From positions 62,001 to 126,000 of the forward strand of contig JASANH010000601.1 in NCBI GenBank assembly GCA_030248295.1: 64,000 nucleotides of DNA, written 5' to 3'. The position numbers were made by a program, and so were the translations under genes. Shown piece by piece: positions 25,738 to 37,580 of the stretch. The notes beneath the pieces are model-generated. The model was not told the DNA's origin and did no database searches. It worked only from the letters and a program-made list of their open reading frames with translations. Position 1 is the first letter of the stretch; every line of letters begins with the position of its first letter. The DNA is from Mesodorylaimus sp. YZB2_4 (lineage: Eukaryota; Nematoda; Enoplea; Dorylaimida; Dorylaimidae).

Positions 25738-28480
25738 ATGACTCGATCGGCAAAAAGGAGCGGAAAGAAACGCCGCGCGAAGATCAGTTTCAATTCGAAT
25801 ACGAGAAAGAACAAGTGGAAGAAACAGAAGAAATCAAGACAACATGTGGCTTGGTAAGGAGGAATTTTTTCTGATAAAGGCGCAGGAAGAGTGATGAGCA
25901 TGCCTATCATCCGACGGTACTTACTTAGGTACTGGGAGTAACCAACTGGATCTCCAATAGGATCTCCTTCTGCAGCCCATACTGATCCACAAGACAGTGA
26001 CGTTATACTGGATTATTAGGGGCGTAGTACCTATTGCAGGCCTGTGCATTACTGTATTGTAAGAACAGTCCTTGCATAAATAGGTGAATTACTGTATACC
26101 CTATGTGGTTTATTCTATACTCGGTACTATAGGCGTACTACTAGCCTAGCTGCCTGATTCTGCTGCATAAGTAAGATCCTGTCTACACTATGCTTTGACA
26201 GTCAGAATCTGCGTGTTCGCCTCTATCGCGCAATGCAGAAGAAGGATGTAGGCGTTAAAAGTTTCTTAAGCATTCTGCCATCTATAGCGTATTGAATCAG
26301 CCGAATATAGTAATGTGCTTTAACTGTGGTACAGACAGGCTCTCGCGTCCAAAAATAACCGATTTCTGTTTTATATAACCGAATTTCAAGAGGGAAATAT
26401 TCAATAGATAGGTCGGGATCACCTTTTTTGCATTTTTCTGTTTTTTGCCTATGAGCATATTTTCCTCGCTTAAGCACACTTTGTTAATCCAAGTTTTTAA
26501 AAGCTTCTTCTTAGGTCAATTTTCGATCATTATATATAAGCTGACATTGATGAGTGCGTTTGCAGTTTCGATACACGTCCAGCAAGGTCACCCTAGGTTT
26601 AAGCAAAAAGTGCCGCTACGTTGTCATGGATTTGAGCTGATGTTGCTGTTGCTTCTTCATCGCAAATATGCAGAATATAATTATATGCAGAATCCCGATC
26701 CCTTAATGTCATTCCTAAAATTTTCCTAAAGTTTCCTCAAGAAATTTGAGGACGTCATTGCACAAACTGAAATACCCACTTCTGGCCATTCGCTTTCAAA
26801 CACTAGGCCATCGTCTTCATCAGACAGCTGGGCTCGTATGGTTCTTTCTCCTTTCATATTTTTCCTCATTTTTTCAGTCCTCAAGTTCAGGAAGCGTGGG
26901 ATGGGCATCAAAATGCTAAAACAAACATGGAGAAGATCGGATTAGCGTACGATATCAATAAAATCATTAAAGTGCCATCGACGAAAGTAAGCGCTTAGCA
27001 ATAGCATTTCCAAATTTAGCTCTTCGCTCGTTAGGAAACACCCGTGAGAGAATAGGTACTAAAAAGCCAGATTTGAATTCTTGTCAAAAAAGTGCAAATC
27101 AAAAGTTTTCTTTTCTCCATAATCAGAATAATTAAACTTGTCCTATGAAAGTCCAAATGGAGAGAGAGTAAGCGCTTCTGAAAAAAGGAGTGCTTACTCT
27201 ACGTTTGAGTTTTGAGCTGTCCAGAATCCCGCAGTGTTCCTATCTGAGATTTTATTTGATATAAATCCAGTGTCAAACAAAAGTATAATGGCACTGTACC
27301 ATGGCTTGACGGTGAGAAGCACTGTGTGATCTTTTTTTTTGCAGGATGAACTTAAACAGTTGGCGAAAGGACCTCGGGACGTCGTAATGAAAGATGCTGA
27401 AGGTAGTACGAAACCCAAAAGATCATCGGCACCGAAAGATACTCATGATGGCGAAGTTCCTGCGAAATCTCAGGTCGTTCAAAGTAAGTTCTATCACATA
27501 TTACTGAACCGTTTAGTCGTTGAGCATAGTGATATTGTTATCAGAATCCTCGCCAAAGTTGTCTCAATTTGTCGACTTCCTTTTCCATGCTTTGGATTGA
27601 CAGTGAAGATAAGTGTTCCCAATCAGTTTCTCAGATAAGCCAAATTTACACAGTCACAGCACGAATGGATAGGCTTACTAGAACATCTGAGTCGCACTCA
27701 TTGTCAGTAAGTTGATAAACTGATCGTGAGTCGTGCGCAGTAGGCGCGACTGTCAAACTAAGTTCCAATTCTTGGAAAAGAGCAATGTAGATAAATGGTG
27801 GCAGCTCTTGTGGGGATTCTAATTTTGGTTTTACTATGCTCAGTGACTAATTAGTCCTCTCGAGCCAGCAGCACAGAAAATACGCAAGCAGGTGATAAAG
27901 CAACTGCGGAAACGTCTCGTCGAAAGTGTCCTTTCCCCCTACCCCGTTGTTACATTGGGGTTGGTTGGGCGAGTGCATAAATTCAGGTGGCTTTAAAAGG
28001 ATTGTAACTGGTCCTTACATTTTCTGTCTTGAATGCACTGATAGCCACAAAGCAGCATCGCTGACAAGGCAGTGCAGACCCTCCTCCTAAAAACTTTTGT
28101 ACAGCGAATCTTTGCAATTTTTAAGACCCTTTGTTTTGCTCAGCTGTCTTTCAAGGTAGACTAGCTAACACAATCCTTCATAATTGTTATTAATTTCAGA
28201 CTTGGAACACGAAGCGGAAGTGGCAACTGAAGAGATCAAGAAAAAGAAGCAATTGCGATTATCGCAACCCGAAATTCGTTATTGCATATACATGATGGAG
28301 AAATATGGTGACGAGTACGATCGTATGGCACGCGATGCGAAGAACGTCTATCAAGATACACCTGCACAAATCCGACGTAAGATCGAGACGTTCAAGTCGA
28401 TTCCCATCCAGTATAACGCTTACCTGCGATCGAAGGGCCTTCTCGCAGAAAATGGCGTAGTGCCTATGGAAATGAATTGA
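25738..28480 (+). CDS. NOP16: Nucleolar protein 16 homologue (60S ribosome biogenesis)
   Basis: NOP16 acts in the nucleolus in assembly of the large ribosomal subunit. Four exons (25738-25853, 26878-26986, 27345-27483, 28200-28480) join in phase to 645 bases, 214 aa. The N-terminus is a very basic segment (MTRSAKRSGKKRRAK). Exon 2 has VQEAWDGHQNAKTNMEKIGL, equivalent to the W-D...N-L/M-x-x-x-G-L region of the family. The last exon encodes the conserved core: SQPEIRYCIYMMEKYGDEYD, then ARDAKNVYQDTPAQIRRKI. Fungal and animal members are mostly 180-230 aa, so the length fits. The ATG at 25738 is the first after an acceptor-like TTTCAG. All three introns end in TTTCAG or a pyrimidine tract plus GCAG. 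The poorly conserved linker is exon 3. Confidence is high because each exon matches in order. Confidence 0.9.
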
Positions 28481-30637
28481 ATAGATTTATGGAGAGTGGA
28501 TGGGGACAATGCAGTATCGCTTTAGGCTCAAGGAATGGTTATTACTTGATAGCAGGCTCGTATAAAGTGCTTATGGCGCTGTTGGGTAGGATTCCAGTGC
28601 CGAGCTTATAAGCGCTACTTCCCTTGTTATGACTGATTGATGATGAAAATTGGTTCCTTTTTATGGCTTTAGGATGTGAGAGGCTTGGAAGTAGATTCGT
28701 TTTAGATGTGCTCATTCTCGACTGAGCTCAAGAGTGGTGCAAGCGCGCCATTGGCACTCCCTCGAGACGATTTTGGAGGCGGATAGGTGCTTGTTTTTCA
28801 TTTCCGCACGACGGGCAGCTGTTGTGCACACGTTGCTAGGGAGTTTTAATTTCGTAGAAAAAAGAGTTTTAGCAATAGGAAGAATTTTTCAGTAGAAAAA
28901 TAAGCTGAGCTGTTTAAAAATTTTCTCGACTGTCAAGTTGAATTTACTTGAATCGTAGTTTTCGAGAGCGAATGTTTGCGAGTTCATGTTTGGCACATGT
29001 CAAAGTGGGCTCGGGCAACGTGCAATGGATGACTTCCTAAAATGGTACTTTTTAAATTTCCGCTTTTTCATTGGGGGGGGGGGGGGAGAAAACTATGCAT
29101 GGGTAATGGTGAATGAGAGTGCAATGAATTCCTGCTGGCGGCTGGTTCGATCGGCTTATACGGCTTATGACTGGCCTGCTATGCGACTGCAATGAAAAAA
29201 GTCTCGATCGAAGTCTTTGCGTGGCTGGGAGACGAGAAAGGGCGCGTGTTGGGGGAGACTGGGTTCTTGGTTTAGAACAAGGTTAAGATAATTGAAGCGA
29301 GGAGACACGAGAAAAAAGGCTAGCCATGTGGAGAAGACGAGTATATTATATTTTGAAGGAAAGAAAAATAAAATTTTAAGCGTCCGTCGAGACGTATGCT
29401 CGGGGCAATTCGGTCGCCGCCAGTCGCAATTAGCACGTCTAAGGCCCTGGGTTATTAGTGCTCGTTCTCCGTGCTCGCGTAACGAACATCTGTCCTTTTC
29501 TCGGCTTATTGCTGCCTTTTTTACGAGCTAGACGTCGGGGCTAGCACGGCCTGCTCGGGCGTGTCCCTACTCGCTTACAGTATTAGCTCAATTTTTTAGC
29601 TGGATATGAAGTGTGTAGGCGACGGAGATTTGTTTTGAAAGGAGTGATAGTAGTATTGGAAAATAAGAGAGGAAGGATTCGATTTTTCAATGCTCCTTTT
29701 CCCGGGGGTTGATGCCTAGAATTGGGCGGCGAGCGAGGAGCCTCATTTCACTCGTCTAGTAGTATTAGTTTTTCGGTGCCTGGCTCGGACATTTAGTAAA
29801 TTGCTTCACATTTTCTTCCGCGCCGCCTACTCCCAACGGGCTAATAGTTGGAGTGGGAGAGTCTAGTTCTCGTTTTTATGTTGGTCGACTTTTGCGTCAT
29901 TTTCAGCCACCGATCCGTTCTAATTCAATCTATCCGATTCGGGCTGTGCTGCCATGCCAGTCAGGTACCTATAACCGAGGGGGCTCTGGCATCCGACTGA
30001 GGTGCATATGAGTATAATGGTATCCATTTTACGATGGCGGCGCACCTACACTTTGAGCGCATTAAAAATATACACGTCGGTGGTTGAACTCGTTTCAGGG
30101 AGCCGCAATCGATGGTGGAGAGCGAGCAGCGGTGGTCATTTTGAGAGTAGGTGCCTCTAAGCATTCATTCGTCATCGTTGGTTGACACAAGCTAGCTCGT
30201 GCCTCTGGCTCATTCCCCGCCGCCATTGGGCAACAAGCGACGACAGCTGGCGCCAAGGCAAGCAACTCCCCGCCCGATGTTACGAGGATGAGAACTCGTC
30301 TCCGCCCGTTCTTCACTTCCCTCGGGTTTTCTGGTGGCCGCGGCTGCTGTTCGACACTCGTCTTTCGTTTCCTCTCTCCTCTTTATGATGCGAATACGCC
30401 TTGTTGACTAGCGACTGCACTCGGCCGACACACCGACCACCACTGGCCATGATCCTCGTACTTCATTGTTGCAACATTTTCAACTGCTCGCCCGCTTAGC
30501 ACTAGATCGAGGCTGGGCCGAGTTTGACCACGAGTACTCACTGGCCTCGTTTTCCGTCACGTCTGCCACTACAGTTGGTCTGTTTCGTAAACACTTTTTT
30601 GAATATTTGCCAAAAAAGGATATTGTAAAATAAGAAA
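28481..30637. other. Intergenic region between NOP16 and tincar
   Basis: This region probably contains the NOP16 3' UTR (a possible polyadenylation signal, AATAAA, lies near 29367) and the tincar promoter and 5' UTR. A 14-base G tract is at 29073-29086. I see no exon with matching splice sites and no repeat shared with the rest of the window. Open frames here are short and overlapping. Confidence 0.5.
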
Positions 30638-33600
30638 ATGCGTTGTTCGTATAAGCCTCAAGCGAACGGACTGTGGTCAGTTTGGTACTGTGTGATCACT
30701 CTTGTGGTGACTGGCTATTTGTCCTATTTGGGTGTCCGACGATATTTGGCATTCAGCGAGTACGACTGGCCGCTCGGATCGCACGCTCATATCTACTCGG
30801 TTATCTCGGTGGCATTGCACGGTTTCGCCTTGGTATTGACGCCATTTTTTATAGCAGCCTGCTGTTTTAAAGTGGGCAATTTGGCATCGGATGGCGAACG
30901 ATTGGGTGATCGAACCAAGAAAGTGGTCGACGTATTGGCTGGTACTCCGTTGTGTCGTAAATTGAAATCGGCTTGGCAACACGGGCCGCCAGTGGCGCAG
31001 ACGATCCATTTGAGCATGGCATTCGCCTTATTGATGGCTCACACTCTGATGGAAACACAGTTTTTCAAACATTATCACGAATCGTCTCCCATCCTCAAAA
31101 CAGGTAATCAAACAATCAATCATCCCCCGTTGCTATGTGCCAACTACGCCAACCGATGAGATGCCCCCACGATTGATGGCGTGTAGACCCCATACATTCT
31201 AGCACTATCTACATATGTAGGCCCTGTCCCTGTTTTCGACTTGATCAGTATCAATGACTACTCGAACTTGCAGGCATGCGCATCTTTTCAATTCCCATGA
31301 TTTCTAATCCTTGAAAAGAGCATTCACTTTTCGCCATACAAGGCACTGCATTACGTGCTTGCTATAGCACCTCGACAGAAGAGAGCTAGGCGGGAGGACT
31401 CGCGGTGTCGCCTCTTATTAGAGCGCCGTGCTAGGATTCCCAATTAAAACGGCTAGGGTAAGAGGGACTAGCTTTTAGGGTTCTTTAGCGCAGGCGGATT
31501 CGAGGTGGCTGTTTTCGAAAACACCGTTCTGGCCCTGAACGGCTCTACAAAAGCTGCACCCTTAATCAACGAGATTGACGCGTGGCCTTGTGACAGACGT
31601 CCTGGCCGACTGCTTGTCAGGAACACGGTTTCCGTCCCAGGCGCACGCTAATAATTGTGACCCGATACCCTCTGTTCGCAAAGCATAAATTTTTGATTTG
31701 CTCTCGGGTCTGGCTGCATGATAGATTTTCTGCTCATTCCATATCACTTTCCATCATTCTTATCACCACACATTGACGAACCACAAAAATATCTCCGCAA
31801 AATAAGGACTCCCTGAGCTCCTCGTTTCTCGCTTTCCAAATAGAACAGACTGCGTTTTTCAGCTTTTCTCAGACAATAGGCTAAATAAAGACTGGAACGA
31901 AAAATCGATGAGGTAGCCTTGGTGAAAATGAATCATGGTTTTTTGAACGAGCTTCTTCTCTGTTTACCCTGCGCCCATAGAACCAAGGCTAACAAGCATT
32001 GAAGCAGAGTGCGGGAGGAATGGGGGGGGGGGGGGGTTGAATCATGGGACATATATTCGATTTACCGGTTATGCACAAAGGTCCAATGGCTTAGCCCTAA
32101 TTATAAGAAGATTCGATTTCTCTACTGGGCTCCACTCGTAAGAAGGTGCTTGCTTAAGACAGATATGGAATACGGGCATAAAAGCAATGCTATTTACGTC
32201 TAGCCCTGGCCCAGCAGAGAATGGTTTGCTTTGGTGCGAGCTCCGTGACCAATTCCCTATTCGTCAAGTATGTACAAATAGGCTTTGCCTACACAGCTGC
32301 CTCTGGCATTGCTACCATTTATGAGAGTGAGAGGAAGAAATCTGGCCAATATATTAACATGCACGAGATAGGCTACTTTTCCCTCGTATATTTTGCACTC
32401 ATTATTATGGCATAGGATAGACTAGATTTGCATATATTTGCAATTTCGTCCATTCGTGACGTGCATGTTGTTATTTTTAGAGTATAGGGTAATTGTTTTT
32501 GTGAAAATGATGCGGCAAGCAGACAAACTAGAACAATTGTTTTTGTGCATTTCAGAGGGTGGTATGATGGAAGCGATAGCCTAGTGTGTTGTGGCAGAAA
32601 CGCAAGAAAGAAGGGCAGGTAGAAGAAAAATTTTTCTGGTGGCTTTCTGCAAAACCCAAACCCGAAAACAGCTGCTTGTCGGCTTCTTACGAATTTCTTT
32701 TCGCTTAGGCATTTGGACAGGTGCTTGCATGAGTGCGCAGGTGGGCTTGCTGGCTGGGATGTGAGGTCCCTAAATAGCAATACTAGGACATCAATGTCGC
32801 TTTGGTCTTGAGCAAACGTGAGAAAATAATAAAAAACAGGATGATTGAACAGACTGTAGACGAGGTGTGTCCAGTGGCAGGCATTTTAAAAAATGTGGAG
32901 GAAGAAAGGATGGATGGAGAGGTCTGAATCGTAAAAACGGACGATGGTTTTTTTGTGCAACAATGCATTGTGGTGCTTTTTTCGGACAGAGCATGAAAGA
33001 AAACGGGAACCTTGGACTGGCTTGGTGCCTGATCAAGGAGCGTATAGGAGCTGCAGGCTATGTGCATACGTGAGGAGGCTGGCCTTCGGTCTGTCTGTTT
33101 ATTTGGTAGCCCAGCACTAAAAATGGCCGTTATCAGTGTCAGAACATTCTTGATGCAGATTTATGGCACCAGATGATCCAACCTTGTAAAAAAACTCACT
33201 CTGACACTCATCCTGCGGCTAGCAAGAAAAGCGACACAGGCTTGTCTTACAGCTGCAATCCTTGATTTCTTGAAAGTACCTACTGTTTCCCTGAAGTGGG
33301 CATACCAGCTGGTGATGTGGTAACCCATAAAGATGACTGCTTATTTTCAGAGGAGATCTGGTCAACCGATTTGGAATTCTTGTACAAAGCGCAAGATGAC
33401 AAGATAACGCAACTAATGAGAGACAAAGGCAAGGAGCGAGTGGAGACGGGCGACCCGGATTTGGAGGCCATACGTCAACAGCAGTCAGGGAGTTATCACG
33501 GTTCGGTCGACTATGAACGCGATCGATCACTGCTGGCCGATGTGGATCGCTACTCGGACTCCGGCCTCTCTTCCAACGACATCCCGCCCAAACTCTTGCC

Positions 33601-36298
33601 TTTGCTTTCTAATTTTCGTCTGTACGGCATGTCCTTACTGTTGATCAACTACGTGGTCGCCTTGTTCATCCACGCCTCCGTCTATCCGTCCGTGTACTGG
33701 CGAGCGAACAAGGCATTCTCGTTTGTGTTCAGTTTCCATCTGGTCCTGCACGCTGTGGCGTCCATATTTGGCTTTATTGGTTTCGTGCTTTTGTATCGAC
33801 ACCAAGTGGCCAACGACGGGTCCAAACCCCCATTCATACTCAACGAGTATCTGTTGTTGGCCGTCTACGTGGCATCGTGCGCAGTTTTATTTTTCGCCTC
33901 GTCAGTGGTGTATGGCTATGGTTATAACAAATTTTGTCTTCGCTTACTCACAGCAGTGACTGGTGGACGAGGAAGGCCATTGCGTTTACGAGGTCCCAAA
34001 ACTTATCCGGTATGCTGCGAAGGCTACTCGCCTCACATCGCCGCCATACTCATGCTCATATTGATGGTGGCGGCCAAGGCGCCTTTACTCTACGATCAAA
34101 TGATTCTGTATCAGAAATATTTCAGAACCATTACCCTGGTCTGCATCATTGTCGATGTGGCCTACTTGTTCGCCTGGATCCTCCTATGGTTGGCTCTGAC
34201 CTTGAAGAGAGAATGGGCGTTCAAAGTGCGATACACGAATTCAGAGATTGGCATTTTGTTGGGCGTGCAGACGGAGGAGGGTCGTGCGGTCACTGATAAC
34301 ACACTGATGGTCATGTGCGGAGATGACTACTTCGCCACCGACGATGAATCCAAAAAGACGGCCATGCTCCAGCTGGCTGAGAAGTGTGGACTAGGTAAGG
34401 ACCATTGCTATCTGAGAGAGATCTCCAGCTGAGACCACTAATCGTTTGCTGTTTTAGGCCAACATGAAGAAGAGGTCTACTGGTTGAAACCGAGTCACGC
34501 AGGTGCAGGTGGAAATGCCGAGAATCAACACAACGCTGGCTCACCCGAGCTGAACAATCTGTTGGGCTCCTCGAACACACCCGCTGGTGGGCAACGTCCT
34601 TATGCCCAGCAGCAGATCCTCCATCACACCCACCAGCCCCCGCAGACCAAAGCGGCCACGATAGGAGTCAGTGGTGGTAACTATTACAAACGTTATGGAG
34701 TTGGAGGGAATGGCGGAGCTGTAACCAATACGTCCACATTGGGGTACAGCAAAGTCAGCTTCAGCGATGGGGAAGACACGTCCTATCTTCAAAAGCAACA
34801 ACAGCCGCAGCAACAGCGATTCGCTCAGACCAGGGCCAGTGGGTCGTATGTGAGATTTAGCGATGACCAGAGTGCTGCCGGTCTGAACTACGATGACCAC
34901 GCGACGCAGGACATAGTGAGCACGTTCGGCACGCTGCCAAGGCAAGATTATCCGAGGAGAAGGATCATACAGGACAACGATGGCGACTTCTTCATTCCGC
35001 CATCCAAGCAACAGCCGGCGGGTCATGTGCAAACGTTGGCCAACGTAGGCGCCCTCAAACGTACGCCATCCCCTTTGTGCCCGCCTCAACAAAGTGATCT
35101 GGGGGACCTGAACCAAGCCATGGTCACCTACGCATCCGTACACAAGAGGAGCAGCAGTCCTGGATTCAGAACGGCCGAGTATGGAAGGATCATTCAACAA
35201 CAGCCTCCAACACATTCCATCGTTGCTGGCATAGGTGATACTCAAACCGACTCGCAAAATGTCAGTCGAGTATCCAGTTACGCCAATATTCCCAACTCGT
35301 CCAAGCAAACCAACTGGGACGCCGGATCGTTAAGCAAAATCGACGCTGCCAGACCACCCACGGGGCGTCCGTTACCATATCCAGGTAATGGACACCATCA
35401 GCAACCACAGCAGTATCACCATCATCAACACCACTATAGCATGGCTGGGTCGGCCAGCGGCAGCCCCCAGCCGTACGCCACGCTACCTCACCCCACCTCC
35501 ATCGGCAATGTTCCCCCGGGCAACAATGGCACACCTAATAATCAAACCAGGCGACATCAGGTCAGCTACAAACCTGGACCAGGCGCCGAAACGGTGGCAC
35601 TGCAACCTAGGGCGTCCCCGAAGCATTCGCCCAGTCTGGAACCAGAAGGATATCACAACGGAGTGAATGGCCAGGTCAGAAAGCTAACCTCATTCAGCAA
35701 TAGTAGCAGCACGAGTGGGGGCGCGGGAGTGGGTGTCGAATCGAATGATACAACACCAACGCAGCAAAGTTTCGGCGGTATGTTGGCACCGAGTGGACAG
35801 AATCCCGCCGCCTTGACAGCCAGTGCGAGCAGCAGTAGCCGAGAGATGACCCCGTTGAGTAATGCTAGCGGCTCCCTGAATCGACCCCCGGGCTCGAATA
35901 AGGCAGGAATGCCCCAGCCAGTGGCATCCAACTGGCACTCGAATCCAATTTATGGACAGACGACATCAGCCTCGATTAATCGATCTTATACCCCGCAAAG
36001 CAGCAATTATGGAAGTATAACTCCCACGACGCCTGCCAGTTTAGGTGGAGGGCCCTCCGGCGAGCACCATTACGGTGGCGGCAACCCGGGAGTAGTCTAT
36101 TACAACGGCGCGCCACGCCCACCCAATCGTCCTTTACCCACTGGAGCACCAGCCGACGCCTTGGGCGCATCGAGCACGTCTAGCGGTGCGAGGACATTGT
36201 TGGGATTGGAGTCGCACGACCGTAACGATTCTGCCAATTTTTCGTTGACCAGTAGTAATGAGTCGGAGAACAATCAATTCGTGACGAGTATTGTTTAG
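30638..36298 (+). CDS. tinc: Tincar-like multi-pass membrane protein
   Basis: Tincar is a multi-pass membrane protein studied in Drosophila heart and eye development; its biochemical role is unknown. Three exons (30638-31103, 33351-34394, 34458-36298) join in phase to 3351 bases, 1116 aa, shorter than the fly protein. Exon 1 encodes about three hydrophobic segments (such as VWYCVITLVVTGYLSYLGV) and WPLGSHAHIYSVISV. Exon 2 opens with a charged loop (EEIWSTDLEFLYKAQDDKI), then five hydrophobic stretches including SLLLINYVVALFIHASVYPS and TLVCIIVDVAYLFAWILLWL. Exon 3 encodes about 610 residues of low-complexity Gln/Ser/Gly/Pro/His-rich tail, ending SNESENNQFVTSIV, which looks like a PDZ-type end. 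The start ATG is the first after stops upstream. The 2.2 kb first intron holds a 15-base G tract. The family call rests on the membrane part; the tail would not be conserved. Confidence 0.82.
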
Positions 36299-37580
36299 GT
36301 AGTGCCAGGCTTATGACTATCCCTATACAGTTATTGTATTGCTAACCACAGACAGCCTATTTGAATTTATGTTTGCTCTTGGTGTCGTATAGTATTGGTA
36401 CATTTCGGCCATGTCCTGATTCCTAACCATGTCTTCAGGGTGCTTGGAGCAAGTGATTTATAAGGAGATGGTACATGCCGTGTCGCAATGCCAGGCGGGA
36501 CGAGCTGCAGATGGGCTCAATGTCTGTAGTATGGCTCTGTTATCTCATGCGGCACATAGATACGATGCAGAGTTTGATGCGGCACGCCACGTTGCCACTT
36601 AATTCGCACCCATCAGTCACTTTCGAGAAATAACATAAATGATGAGGAGTGATGCCCCTCAAAATAAATCCTCAGAGTTCTCTGGGGCCCAAAAATAGAC
36701 TCGTGAACAGCTGCCATCGCATTGTGTACCCTGTCGACTTCTAGATTGTCTATCGCCAGCTTAAGGCACCCTGGAAGCCCAAGAGCCGCGTTGGCTCACA
36801 GTCAGTTGGCCTAGGCGTTAGTTCAGCATTGCTAAGCCTACGCAAACACTGGTAGGGCGCAGTTCTATCACGACTGGAAACAGCAGTTCAATAAGATCGT
36901 TCTCACTGTCAGGGAGGGAACCAGTCTTGTTCAGCGATTCAGAAAGCCTGTCTGCCGCTGGCCCTGCACACTTGGCTCTGTGCGACTCACTTCGTGCCTT
37001 ATAAAGTGGTGGACGCCTAACGAGTAGAGAATCAGGGAGCTGGTTGTCGAACACCAGTCTGGAACGGCTCCCTTCTCGCCCTATCATCTCATTACTGGCA
37101 GAGGATGCCCCCGGCGGAGGCGTCAAGGAAAGCCTGCTTTGAAAGTTAATCCTCGCGGCCTCGCATGACTGCTGACCGGCTAAAGGCGAAACGAGTTAGA
37201 GGCCCCACGAGGAAACTAGGCCGGAATGTAGTCCAACCCACAAATTTTTTGAAATCCCTCGATGCCCTCGTGTACTGACATGCGAGTATAAGAGTATTCA
37301 ACGATAAGAGAGCGGCGCATTCTTCTAACGATAGGCCAGCGGTCACACAGAAACTCTGATGATGTACTTGATGATAAATTGCCACGAACCGGATCAGTTA
37401 CTCTGGAATTATAGATTCTGTAAGAGCTCGGCTCCCTAATGTGCGATGACATATACATATACTGTACAGTCGTGTATACTGTAGTTGTGTTTACTCCTCG
37501 AATTGACAACAGTGCCAACACCTGATTAGCAGACTAGCACTTCTAGCAGCGCGCATGAGGAGCGTCCTCTCATCGGTCAA
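36299..37580. other. Convergent 3' intergenic region, tincar/astacin
   Basis: The two flanking genes end toward this stretch of 1.3 kb. It should contain both 3' UTRs (AATAAA at 36664-36669 on the plus strand). I see no repeat copy and no credible exon. Confidence 0.45.

Noticed and set aside
34541-35308. 255-codon minus-strand frame
   Set aside because: It is the antisense shadow of the repetitive Gln/Ser-rich tincar tail.
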